From positions 868,001 to 932,000 of the forward strand of contig NZ_JARGZF010000002.1 of assembly GCF_029222705.1 (NCBI RefSeq): a stretch of 64,000 nucleotides of DNA, given 5' to 3'. The notes below the pieces were generated by a model. The model was not told the DNA's origin and ran no database searches. It saw only the letters and a program-made list of their open reading frames with translations. This stretch comes from Knoellia sp. p5-6-4 (GTDB lineage Bacteria; Actinomycetota; Actinomycetes; Actinomycetales; Dermatophilaceae). Of the stretch, positions 45,901-52,671 are shown one piece after another. Position 1 is the first letter of the stretch. Every line of letters begins with the position of its first letter. A program made the position numbers and the translations under genes.

Positions 45901-46273
45901 GCTGGGCCGACTGCGCGGAACCCGGCGAGGCTGGGGAGCCGGAGGGGCCCGCGTGCTCGTAGGAGTCGGAGGGGGTCGCGAGCGCGGCGCGGACGGCGGA
46001 CCCGAGGGAGGTGCCGGGTGCCACCGTGGTGAAGCGGATCTCGGCCACGGCGTCGTGGAGGGCCGCGTGCCCCCGGACCGTCTCGACGGCCTCGCCGTGG
46101 GCCCCGTCGTCGACCACCAGCAGCCGCTCCGGCGTGCGGGTCTGGCGGGCAAGGGAGTCGAGGACCTCGCCGACCCAGGGGCCGGGGTTGCGGAGCACCA
46201 GCACCGCGGTCACCGTGGCGGTGGCTGCGGCAGCTCCGTCGCGGGCGTGGGCGTGCGCTGGGGCGAGCGTCAT
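42962..46273 (-). CDS. Large membrane protein with N-terminal GT2 domain
   Basis: The 1103-residue protein starts with a GT2 fold (TAVLVLRNPGPWVGEVLDSL, LLVVDDG, then LLTDGAAPDPMAL and FGADLDLSWRAHQAGHRVVV) followed by about twelve or more membrane helices and a C-terminal soluble part. Between the two halves of the GT2 domain (about residues 107-161) sits a low-complexity stretch rich in Ala, Pro, Glu and Gln, from DNA repeats. The donor and acceptor are unknown. It lies between whiB2 and DUF5719 and overlaps the latter. Confidence 0.78.
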   Translation of the reverse strand: MTLAPAHAHARDGAAAATATVTAVLVLRNPGPWVGEVLDSLARQTRTPERLLVVDDGAHGEAVETVRGHAALHDAVAEIRFTTVAPGTSLGSAVRAALATPSDSYEHAGPSGSPASPGSAQSAQPAQPAQPAEQGEPADTAEPAEPAEQAEQAEQAEQAEHLWLLTDGAAPDPMALARLLDAVRRSPSVGAAGPKLVRWDDPRSLESVGIQLTRAGRIIPSPWPGEPDQGQYDRRTDALAVPFEGMLLERDLLDELGGHEPAFGDFGADLDLSWRAHQAGHRVVVVPRAVVRTRPRCGEGVASRRRAARRVALTRCSLAAAPFLALWVAASAVLGGLVLLVAKQPRAAWRELSDFGALLDPWRSLGARWRSRGTRTLRRRDLAGLFIRPAAAMRHTADLVHDQVVLERGPAQRAHTPVEALESGPVSDEAMDLHVLSASWVSRVLRNPGVLAVAVASVVTLFAGRHLPGGFAGRLEGGLAGGELVGVRADSRTLWHAWLDGWHGAASGFAGEQGPYLAVVAALAWLGEHLPWSTPAASPVGATVAALVGLAFPLATLTAYLSARVVTRSPWPRALAALAWSSTAVVATAVGAGRLGGVVAAILLPAVAAGFALAARRRSSATATAATALAAAVLAAFVPAMLVLLAAASLVLVALGRGTGPRVRGLVLLVLPPALMGPWLLALVEAPYRLLSGPGLALWGAASAQPWEIALAHPGGPGSHPVLFTAPLVLAGLVGLLRCGPRSAAATFLALLALVGLAFGLAAPRLQLGTVPEGLEAAGEPILAWPGTGLLVYVLALLAAALLGADRLPVRRSSGGWPAVARWPVGAAVVVAVLASTGWTAWKAVGTELSAWDDPRPAVAIDQAEGTLSNRMLLLEPVDGQVRYRLLGREVSGVTRDLPLTATQLPDRTGLAQAVGRLFEQGGSPDSPEPAAALSDHAVGFVGLRAEDTDPTIRALDATAGLSRLGEHRGVMFWRVLPDRAAEGTLAPSRARLVDAKGVSREVEVTGDHGRTATSLSPGRGATLVVAVPAEWAEHARVTYDGEVLRADPGAAQPTYALPAEPGRLVVEVLPTHPLWRWAQLGLLVAVAFVALPVGGRRTRSRS
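45793..45912. repeat. In-frame short repeats inside the GT2 domain
   Basis: Units of nine bases, first tgctcggcc then aggctcggc and ggctgggcc variants, run through this stretch. On the coding strand they give repeats of AEQ and AQP. The reading frame is kept, so length may vary between strains without breaking the gene. Confidence 0.75.
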
Positions 46274-46309
46274 GCGTTCTGCGTCAGGTGCGGTGTCGCC
46301 GGGGGGCGA

Positions 46310-46573
46310 CTAGACCGCACGCTTCTTCAGCTTGCGGCGCTCCCGCTCGGAGAGCCCGCCCCAGATGCCGAAGCGCTCGTCGTTGGCGAGGGCGTACTCG
46401 AGGCACTCGGCCCGGACCTCGCAGCCGACGCAGACCTTCTTGGCCTCGCGGGTGCTGCCGCCCTTCTCGGGGAAGAACGCCTCCGGGTCGGTCTGAGCGC
46501 ACAGAGAGCGCTCCTGCCAAGACAGCTCTGCCTCGTCAGCTGAGCTGACGGAGACCAGTTGAAGTTCGTGCAC
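46310..46573 (-). CDS. whiB2: WhiB2-type iron-sulfur transcription regulator (WhmD/WhiB)
   Basis: The 87-residue protein has the four cluster cysteines C25, C48, C51 and C57 (C-x22-C-x2-C-x5-C), the turn GIWGG (69-73) and a basic C-terminus RERRKLKKRAV. WhiB2 proteins hold a [4Fe-4S] cluster, bind the principal sigma factor and control septation. GTG 46573 has GGAGGG upstream. The gene is next to fbiA, as in mycobacteria. Confidence 0.95.
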   Translation of the reverse strand: MHELQLVSVSSADEAELSWQERSLCAQTDPEAFFPEKGGSTREAKKVCVGCEVRAECLEYALANDERFGIWGGLSERERRKLKKRAV

Positions 46574-46629
46574 GGTTCCCTCCTCGACCCGGTGGTTGCC
46601 CCGCTGTGCGTGATCGAGACAACGATGGA

Positions 46630-46659
46630 ATTACACGCGTGTCATACGTGTTTCGTCAA
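46630..46659 (-). promoter_or_regulatory. whiB2 promoter with palindrome ACACGCGTGT
   Basis: TTGACG (46654-46659) and TGTAAT (46630-46635) are 18 bp apart on the minus strand. The perfect palindrome ACACGCGTGT (46633-46642) overlaps the -10. The predicted leader is about 50 nt and includes the Shine-Dalgarno. Confidence 0.55.
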
Positions 46660-46750
46660 GCGGAAGTCTGATATTCGCCCCGTACGGCCGACCCTGATCC
46701 TCGACCGGCCGGATGCGGGTCCACCACCGCGCCCTGACACACTGGCCGCC

Positions 46751-47725
46751 ATGCGCATCACGGCACTCGCAGGCGGCGTCGGGGGGGCCCGTTTCCTCCG
46801 CGGCCTGCGCGCCCACCTCGACCGGACACCCGAGCTGGCGGACAGCACGACCACCGTCATCGGCAACACCGGCGACGACATCACCCTCTTCGGCCTGCGC
46901 GTCTGTCCCGACCTCGACACCATCCTCTACACGCTCGGCGGGGGCGTGCACGAGGGGCAGGGCTGGGGGCGCGCGGACGAGACGTTCAGCGTGCAGGGCG
47001 AGCTGGCGGCATACGGCGCCCTGCCGCAGTGGTTCCACCTCGGCGACCAGGACTTCGGCACCCACATCGCCCGCTCCCAGTGGCTCGGCCAGGGCCTGAC
47101 GCTGTCGGAGGTGACCGCGCGGCTCGCCGAGCGGTGGGGGCTGCCGCAGCAGGGGGTCACCCTGCTGCCGATGACCGACTCCCCCGTCGAGACGCACGTC
47201 GTCGTCGACGAGGGCGACGGCCCGCAGGCAGTGCACTTCCAGGAGTGGTGGGTGCGGATGCAGGCCGCGGTGCCGGCGAGCCGGTTCGTGGCCGTCGGCA
47301 TGGACCGGGCCACCGCCGCGCCCGGCGTGCTCGATGCGATCCGGCAGGCCGACGTCGTGCTGCTGCCCCCGAGCAACCCCGTCGTGTCGATCGGCATCAT
47401 CCTCGGCGTGCCGGGCGTGCGCGACGCGCTGCGCGGCACCAGCGCGCCCGTGGTCGGCGTCTCGCCGCTGATCTCCGGCGCACCCGTGCGCGGGCACGCC
47501 GACGCCTGCCTGAACGCGATCGGGCTCGAGTCCACGACCACCGCCGTGACAGGGCTCTACGCCGACTTCCTCGACGGCTGGCTCGTCGCACCCGACGACG
47601 CCGCAGCCTTCGCCGGCCAGCGGTTCACCGTGCGCGGCCGCCCGCTGCTCATGACCGACGTCGGCGCCGCCGCCGACATCGCCGGCGCCGCGCTCGACCT
47701 CGCCCTCGAGCTGCGGCAGCCCTGA
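46751..47725 (+). CDS. fbiA: 2-phospho-L-lactate transferase FbiA (CofD family)
   Basis: The 324-residue enzyme joins the phospho(enol)pyruvate/lactate-guanosine donor to the deazaflavin Fo to make F420-0 or its dehydro form. Marks are LAGGVGGARFLRGL, GNTGDDITLFGLRVCPDLDT, LPPSNPVVSIG and SPLISGAPVRGHAD. ATG 46751 fits the family start; the longer in-frame ORF reads back into the whiB2 control region and is rejected. fbiB follows two bases later. Confidence 0.94.
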   Translation: MRITALAGGVGGARFLRGLRAHLDRTPELADSTTTVIGNTGDDITLFGLRVCPDLDTILYTLGGGVHEGQGWGRADETFSVQGELAAYGALPQWFHLGDQDFGTHIARSQWLGQGLTLSEVTARLAERWGLPQQGVTLLPMTDSPVETHVVVDEGDGPQAVHFQEWWVRMQAAVPASRFVAVGMDRATAAPGVLDAIRQADVVLLPPSNPVVSIGIILGVPGVRDALRGTSAPVVGVSPLISGAPVRGHADACLNAIGLESTTTAVTGLYADFLDGWLVAPDDAAAFAGQRFTVRGRPLLMTDVGAAADIAGAALDLALELRQP

Positions 47726-47727
47726 CC

Positions 47728-48765
47728 GTGCCGCTCACCCTCACCGCCCTGCCCGGTATGCCGGAGGTGCCGGCGGGCGCCGACCTCGCCGCGCTGCTCC
47801 TGGCCGCCGTGGGTGCCGCGGGCGAGCGCCTCGCCGACGGCGACGTGCTCGTGGTCTCGAGCAAGGTCGTCTCCAAGGCCCTCGGGCTGTGGGGTGAGCC
47901 GGGTATGGGCCGGGAGGCCGTCATCGCCGGGCAGACCCGGCGCGTGGTGGCCGAGCGGCGCTCGGGTGAGCGGGTGACCCGCATCGTGCACGCAGAGGCA
48001 GGGCCGGTCATGGCGGCGGCCGGGGTGGACGCCTCGAACACCGGGGCGGGCGACCGCCTCCTGCTGCTGCCCGACGACCCCGACGCCGAGGCACGCCGGC
48101 TGCGCGCCGACCTGGTGGCGCGCTCCGGGTGCCGGCGCCTGGGCCTGGTGCTCAGTGACACCGCCGGGCGTCCGTGGCGCGCCGGCCAGGTCGACTTCGC
48201 GCTCGGTGCCGCCGGCCTCGCCGTGCTCGACGACCTGCGTGGCGGGGTCGACGCCGACGGCCGCGCCCTCTCGGTGACCGCGCGCGCCCTGGCAGACGAG
48301 CTGGCCGCCGCGGCCGACCTGGTCAAGGGCAAGGCCGACGGGGTGCCCGCCGCGCTGGTCCGCGGTGCCGGCCACTGGGTGGCCGAGACCGACGGCGATG
48401 GCGCCGCGGTCCTGGTGCGCACCGGTCGCGAGGACTGGTTCGACTACGGCCGCGCCGAGGCCGTGCGCGCGAGCCTGGGGGTCGAGCCGGGCACGCCCGC
48501 GGCGGCCCACTGCGGCATACCCGCGGTGCACCCCGAGCCGGTGGCCGACCGGGTCAGCCGCGCCGTGCGGGTCGCGCTGCACGACCTGCCCGACGTCGGG
48601 GTCGATGTCGGGAGCAGCGACGTGCGCGTCTCGGCCGGCGAGCCGTTCACCCTCGGGCGTGCGGTGGCCCGGCTCGAGGTGGCGCTGTGGGGCGAGGGCC
48701 TGAGCGCGGAGCTGACGTCGCCGCCCGACGTCGTCGAGGCCGTGCTCGCGATCACCGAACGCTGA
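47728..48765 (+). CDS. fbiB: Coenzyme F420:L-glutamate ligase FbiB, short form
   Basis: The 345-residue enzyme adds glutamate residues to F420-0. The N-terminal CofE-like domain (about 1-245) has VVSSKVVSKALG, LVLSDTAGRPWRAGQ and LADELAAAADLVKGKADGVP. The mycobacterial protein continues with a nitroreductase-type FMN domain of about 200 residues; here only about 95 residues remain and I do not see that FMN-binding domain. The C-terminal tail is variable. The GTG start follows fbiA by two bases. Confidence 0.88.
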   Translation: MPLTLTALPGMPEVPAGADLAALLLAAVGAAGERLADGDVLVVSSKVVSKALGLWGEPGMGREAVIAGQTRRVVAERRSGERVTRIVHAEAGPVMAAAGVDASNTGAGDRLLLLPDDPDAEARRLRADLVARSGCRRLGLVLSDTAGRPWRAGQVDFALGAAGLAVLDDLRGGVDADGRALSVTARALADELAAAADLVKGKADGVPAALVRGAGHWVAETDGDGAAVLVRTGREDWFDYGRAEAVRASLGVEPGTPAAAHCGIPAVHPEPVADRVSRAVRVALHDLPDVGVDVGSSDVRVSAGEPFTLGRAVARLEVALWGEGLSAELTSPPDVVEAVLAITER

Positions 48766-48814
48766 ACATCGCTGCCTCGCCACGGCACTCAGCAGAGGGC
48801 GCTGCCGCTGAGCA

Positions 48815-48865
48815 AGGTTGCTACATACCCCTACGGCAGCAACCTGAGCTAGCAGAAGTTGCTGC
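48815..48865. terminator. Competing hairpins between convergent fbiB and the DNA glycosylase gene
   Basis: AGGTTGCT (48815-48822) pairs with AGCAACCT (48838-48845). Alternatively GCAGCAAC (48836-48843) pairs with GTTGCTGC (48858-48865). The shared middle arm makes the two stems exclusive. No T tract follows, so the terminator role is tentative. Confidence 0.4.
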
Positions 48866-48877
48866 AGGACAAGCCGG

Positions 48878-49861
48878 TCAGCGGGGGCGGGTCGGCAGGT
48901 GGCGGCGCGGCGCCATCCTCGGCCCACGCCGGGGCCGCACCGCGCCGTCGAGCTCGAGGAGCCGCTGCACGCGGTAGCGGTGCCCGGCATACGGCTCGAG
49001 CAGCTCGGCGCAGGCGTCGTCGTCGAGCGCCTCGCCGGTCAGCGCCCAGGTGATGTTCTTGGCCACGTGGTAGTCGCCGAAGCTGACGGAGTCGGGGTCG
49101 CCGAGCGCGCGCTGGGCCACCTCGGCAGCGGTCCAGACGCCGATGCCCGGGATCGACCGCAGCCGCCGGTGCGCCTCCTCCAGACCCAGCGACGCGGCCT
49201 CCTCGAGGCGTCCGGCGCGCTGGGCGGCGCGCACCGCCGTGCCGGAGCGGGCGCCGTCGACGCTGGCCCGCAGCCACTCCCACGACGGGATGGCCGCCCA
49301 GGCCCTGGCGTCCGGCGCGACCCACAGCCCGCGGGCCGCCCCGGGCCCGGGCGCGCGCTGGCCGTACCTGCGCACCAGCACGCGCTGGGCCGAGAAGGCC
49401 TCCTGCCCAGTCACCTTCTGCTCGATGACCGCGGGCACCAGCGCGTGCATCACCAGGCCCGACCGCGGCACGTGCCACCCGGCATACTGCGCCCTGGCCC
49501 GCGCCACCTGCGGGTGGTGCGCGACGAAACCGTCGGCGTCGTCACCGTCGCCGAGCAGCGCCGGCACCTGGTCGAGCACCCACTGCGCACCGGGCCCCCA
49601 CGCGCGGGCCACCACCTCGTCGTCCGTGGGCCGGGCCTGCAGGCGCAGCGTGGCGGGGCCGAGCGTGGTCGGGAGCCCGAGCCACCACCCCTGACCCTGG
49701 TCGGTCTCGAACGTCGGGTCGCCGCTGCCCCGGCGGAAGACCGTCAGGATCGCCCCCAGCGAGACCGGCCGCCTGGGCCGCCACACCCGCTCCACCCCGG
49801 GCGCGGGGTCGGGCGCAGGGTCCGGTGCAGGTGTGCGGGCCGGCGGACGGGACGGGGACAC
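48878..49861 (-). CDS. DNA-3-methyladenine glycosylase II-like (HhH-GPD, AlkA type)
   Basis: The 327-residue protein has ALVPAVIEQKVTGQEAFSAQ, then the helix-hairpin-helix LRSIPGIGVWTAAEVAQRAL with the catalytic Asp expected in DPDSVSFGDYHVAKN. This matches AlkA-like glycosylases, which remove alkylated bases. GTG 49861 is supported by CAGACT six bases upstream and by the loss of clear homology further up; ATG 49900 is the other option. It is divergent from the DUF3105 gene. Confidence 0.8.
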   Translation of the reverse strand: MSPSRPPARTPAPDPAPDPAPGVERVWRPRRPVSLGAILTVFRRGSGDPTFETDQGQGWWLGLPTTLGPATLRLQARPTDDEVVARAWGPGAQWVLDQVPALLGDGDDADGFVAHHPQVARARAQYAGWHVPRSGLVMHALVPAVIEQKVTGQEAFSAQRVLVRRYGQRAPGPGAARGLWVAPDARAWAAIPSWEWLRASVDGARSGTAVRAAQRAGRLEEAASLGLEEAHRRLRSIPGIGVWTAAEVAQRALGDPDSVSFGDYHVAKNITWALTGEALDDDACAELLEPYAGHRYRVQRLLELDGAVRPRRGPRMAPRRHLPTRPR

Positions 49862-49910
49862 ACGGACAGTCTGACCCGTTGCACCGGCGAGGCCGCACAT
49901 CGGCCCTGCG

Positions 49911-49916
49911 TAGACT
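49911..49916 (+). promoter_or_regulatory. -10 box of the DUF3105 gene
   Basis: TAGACT on the plus strand gives a leader of about 35 nt before GTG 49954, with GAGGA as ribosome-binding site. A -35 is not clear. Confidence 0.45.
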
Positions 49917-49953
49917 GCGCGCGAACTCCAGTACCCCCGAACGCGAGGATCCC

Positions 49954-50658
49954 GTGAGCAACAAGAAGGCGAGCCAGGACCGCAAGGCGCGACTGGCGGA
50001 GGTCCAGAAGGCACAGCAGGCGAAGGAGAAGAGGGTCGTCGTCGGCATCGTCGTCGGCATCCTCGTCCTCCTCGGCGGCCTGGGCGCCGTGGTGACGTAC
50101 GCGATCAACGACGCCAAGAGCCAGCAGCTGCCCAACCTCGGCGTGAGCGCGTCGGCCGCCTCCTGCGACCCCGTCGCCTCGGACTCGGGCGAGGGCCAGG
50201 GCGAGCACATCGGCCCGGGCACCCCCAAGGCCGACCAGCTCACCGCCGAGTACACCACCGTTCCGCCGTCGAGCGGACCCCACTTCGCCGCCCCGGCGGT
50301 CAGCGAGCGGAAGTTCTACACCGCCGCGGACCGCCCGCCGCTCGAGACCCTCGTGCACAACCTCGAGCACGGCTACACGGTGCTCTGGTACGACGGCGAG
50401 AAGGCCAAGGGCAAGGAGCAGCTGCTGCGCGACATCGCCGAGCAGGGCAACAAGCAGCCCGAGGCGCAGGACAAGTTCCTCGTCGTCGAGTGGGACAGCT
50501 CGCGCGGGGCGTTCCCGGCCGACAAGCCCTACGCCCTCGCGCACTGGGCCAAGGACACCGGCAAGCGCCAGATGTGCGGCGACCTCTCCGGCGCGGTGGT
50601 CGTCGACTTCATCAAGAAGTACCCCGCCAGCGACACCCAGGAGCCGGGCGCGGCCTGA
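49954..50658 (+). CDS. DUF3105 membrane-anchored protein
   Basis: The 234-residue protein has a basic N-terminal coil (SNKKASQDRKARLAEVQKAQ), one membrane helix (about 28-50), and a DUF3105 domain with YTTVPPSSGPHFAAPA, TLVHNLEHGYTVLWYD and a Cys pair (C66 region and QMCGDL). Function is unknown; the His/Cys set suggests metal binding. GTG 49954 is preceded by GAGGA. Confidence 0.85.
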   Translation: MSNKKASQDRKARLAEVQKAQQAKEKRVVVGIVVGILVLLGGLGAVVTYAINDAKSQQLPNLGVSASAASCDPVASDSGEGQGEHIGPGTPKADQLTAEYTTVPPSSGPHFAAPAVSERKFYTAADRPPLETLVHNLEHGYTVLWYDGEKAKGKEQLLRDIAEQGNKQPEAQDKFLVVEWDSSRGAFPADKPYALAHWAKDTGKRQMCGDLSGAVVVDFIKKYPASDTQEPGAA

Positions 50659-50675
50659 CCCCGCCTCTCGGCACC

Positions 50676-50722
50676 ACGACCACGGCGCCGGTCACCCGAG
50701 GGGTGGCCGGCGCCGTGGTCGT
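50676..50722. terminator. Strong bidirectional hairpin between DUF3105 and methyltransferase genes
   Basis: ACGACCACGGCGCCGG (50676-50691) pairs perfectly with CCGGCGCCGTGGTCGT (50707-50722), and the stem can extend inward with CACC/GGTG. The flanking genes are convergent. Confidence 0.75.
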
Positions 50723-50760
50723 CTCGAAGGGCTGTCGCCGTGTCGCGACGCTGTCGCCGC

Positions 50761-51627
50761 CTACCGGCGGCGGAAGGTCAGCAGGATGAAGGTGTAGTCG
50801 AGGCCGAGCCGGGCCCAGCGCACGGGCCGCTCGCGGTGGGCCAGCGCCTCGTCGGTGAGCTCGCCGACGAGCTCGAGACCGACGCGGTCGGCGGCCGCCA
50901 CCAGCTCGCGGACCTGCGCCGGGTCGAAGATCCGCACCGGTGTGCCGTATGCCGTGAGGCCGGCGGTGTCGGGCGGGTTCTGGTCGTAGTCGGTGGAGAC
51001 GCACAGCACCCCTCCGGGCCGCAGCACCCGGGCGGTCTCGGCGAGGAACGGCTCGACCGGCACCCCGTGCTCGATCACCGACATGCAGGTCACGGCGTCG
51101 AGCGCGCTGTCGCCGAGGCCGGTGGCGGTGACGTCGCCATAGCGGAACTCCACCCCGTCGCGGAGGGTGGGCTCACCGAACTCGAGGTTGATGCCGAGCA
51201 GCGAGCCGGGCTCGGAGCCGAGGCCGTAGAGCCGCAGCCACGGCAGGACCGGCGAGTACCGGGCGCTCCCGGCGTCCATGACGCGCGCGGTGCGCGACCC
51301 GTCGTCGGCCAGGGCCAGCACGGCAGCGACGGCCCCGAGGGCGTCCCAGTTCTTCGGCCGGTCACGGTGCAGCGGGAGCCGGAGGTGACGCGCCTCGGCG
51401 ACGGCCTTCTCCCACTCCGCGCGGGTGCGCAGCACCCCGGTCGGTGGCACGGAGGTCGGCACTGGGCGCGACTCCCCGTCGCGCTCCTGCAGGCGCCGCT
51501 CGACCCGTCGCTGGACGGCGACGCGGCCCCACAGCAGGCGCTCGGCGCCCCGCTTGGCCACGCCGAGGAGACGGCCACCGGGCGGGGCTGCGACCTGGGC
51601 CTCGGACTGGTTGTCGGGAGTGGTCAT
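50761..51627 (-). CDS. SAM-dependent methyltransferase, class I
   Basis: The 288-residue protein has the SAM site in VMDAGSARYSPVLPWLRLYG, an acidic loop NLEFGEPTLRDGVEF, VTCMSVIEHGVPVEPFLAE and LRPGGVLCVSTDYD. The acceptor is unknown; the neighbours (flippase-like, GT4, GT2) suggest a glycan or lipid. ATG 51627 has TAGGTT six bases upstream. Its paralogue, without the SAM motif, forms the C-terminal half of the GT4 at 52671. Confidence 0.8.
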   Translation of the reverse strand: MTTPDNQSEAQVAAPPGGRLLGVAKRGAERLLWGRVAVQRRVERRLQERDGESRPVPTSVPPTGVLRTRAEWEKAVAEARHLRLPLHRDRPKNWDALGAVAAVLALADDGSRTARVMDAGSARYSPVLPWLRLYGLGSEPGSLLGINLEFGEPTLRDGVEFRYGDVTATGLGDSALDAVTCMSVIEHGVPVEPFLAETARVLRPGGVLCVSTDYDQNPPDTAGLTAYGTPVRIFDPAQVRELVAAADRVGLELVGELTDEALAHRERPVRWARLGLDYTFILLTFRRR

Positions 51628-51633
51628 GGGAGG

Positions 51634-51639
51634 AACCTA
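51634..51639 (-). promoter_or_regulatory. -10 box of the methyltransferase gene, leaderless type
   Basis: TAGGTT on the minus strand, six bases before ATG 51627. It overlaps the end of the flippase-like gene. Confidence 0.5.
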
Positions 51640-52671
51640 TCCGCCTGCGGGGTTGTGGCCTGACGCCGTGGACGCGTCGGGCACCTCTTCGTCGAGCTCG
51701 AGCAGCACGCCCTCCGCGACCCGCTCGCGCCGCGAGGTGACCAGGTGGTGCGAACGGGCCCACAGCCAGCCGGCCGCCGCGAAGACGATGTCGCTGAGCA
51801 CGGTGAGGAACCGCGACAGCACCACCACAGCGGTGGCCGCCGAGGTCGAGGTCACCGGGGCGAGCAGGAGCACCAGCAGGCCCTCGCGCGCACCGACCCC
51901 AGCAGGGAGCACGAATGTGAACATGGCCATCGACGAGGACAGCACGAAGCCGCAGATCGACACCAGGGCCAGCCGCTGGGGGGACACGACCGCCTCGTCG
52001 ACACCGCGGACCAGCACCCAGGCGTGGGCCCCCGAGGCCAGCCAGGCGCCGATGAAGCAGGTCGCCGAGAGCAGGACGGCACGACCCGACAGGCTGTGCT
52101 CGAGCGGCTCGCGGCGCATGAGGCGCAGCCCCAGCGCGATCCCCCAGTTCAGCAGGCGGGGCCAGAGCAGCACGGCGAACAGCGGGAGCGCGAGCACGAA
52201 GGCCAACACGACCGCCTCGGTGTCGTCGCGCCCGAAGAGCAGCGGCAGGGCGGGCAGGCCCACGGCCAGGCCGCAGATGACCGCGATGCCGAGGGTGATG
52301 AGGCCGACGACCGCCGAGCGGCGCCGCGGGATGTGCAGCCGTGCTCCCATCTCGGCCTGGGCCACGATGCTCCACACGGATCCGGGCACGTACTTGCCGA
52401 GCTGGCCGACGAAGAAGATGCCACCGGCGGGCGCGAGGTGGAGCGGGGAACCGAGGTCTGCGAGCAGGGTCCGCCAGCCGAGCATGGTGAGGATCGGGGC
52501 CAGTGCGACCAGCCCCGCCGCCAGCAGCAGCGAACCCGCGTCGATCTTGCGCAGGTCGGCGGAGACCTCGGTCCAGTTGCGGGCCACGGCGACGGCCACG
52601 GCGACGGTCACCAGCACCGCCAGGGTGATGCGCAGCGTGTTGAGCACCCGGTGGCGCGGCACCGCTGCCAT
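51637..52671 (-). CDS. UPF0104/lysylphosphatidylglycerol-synthase-TM-like membrane protein
   Basis: The 344-residue protein has about eight hydrophobic helices and the family's conserved FFVGQLGKYVPGSVWSIVAQ and FVLPAGVGAREGLLVLL. Such proteins move or modify lipids, or go with polyprenyl glycan pathways; the substrate is unknown. The ATG shares a base with the GT4 stop. The C-terminal tail is soluble and acidic. Confidence 0.8.
   Translation of the reverse strand: MAAVPRHRVLNTLRITLAVLVTVAVAVAVARNWTEVSADLRKIDAGSLLLAAGLVALAPILTMLGWRTLLADLGSPLHLAPAGGIFFVGQLGKYVPGSVWSIVAQAEMGARLHIPRRRSAVVGLITLGIAVICGLAVGLPALPLLFGRDDTEAVVLAFVLALPLFAVLLWPRLLNWGIALGLRLMRREPLEHSLSGRAVLLSATCFIGAWLASGAHAWVLVRGVDEAVVSPQRLALVSICGFVLSSSMAMFTFVLPAGVGAREGLLVLLLAPVTSTSAATAVVVLSRFLTVLSDIVFAAAGWLWARSHHLVTSRRERVAEGVLLELDEEVPDASTASGHNPAGG

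Noticed and set aside
48878-50014. Longer start of the DNA glycosylase from 50014
   Set aside because: It would overlap the start and leader of the DUF3105 gene, and a GTG at 49861 has a -10 box in the leaderless position.
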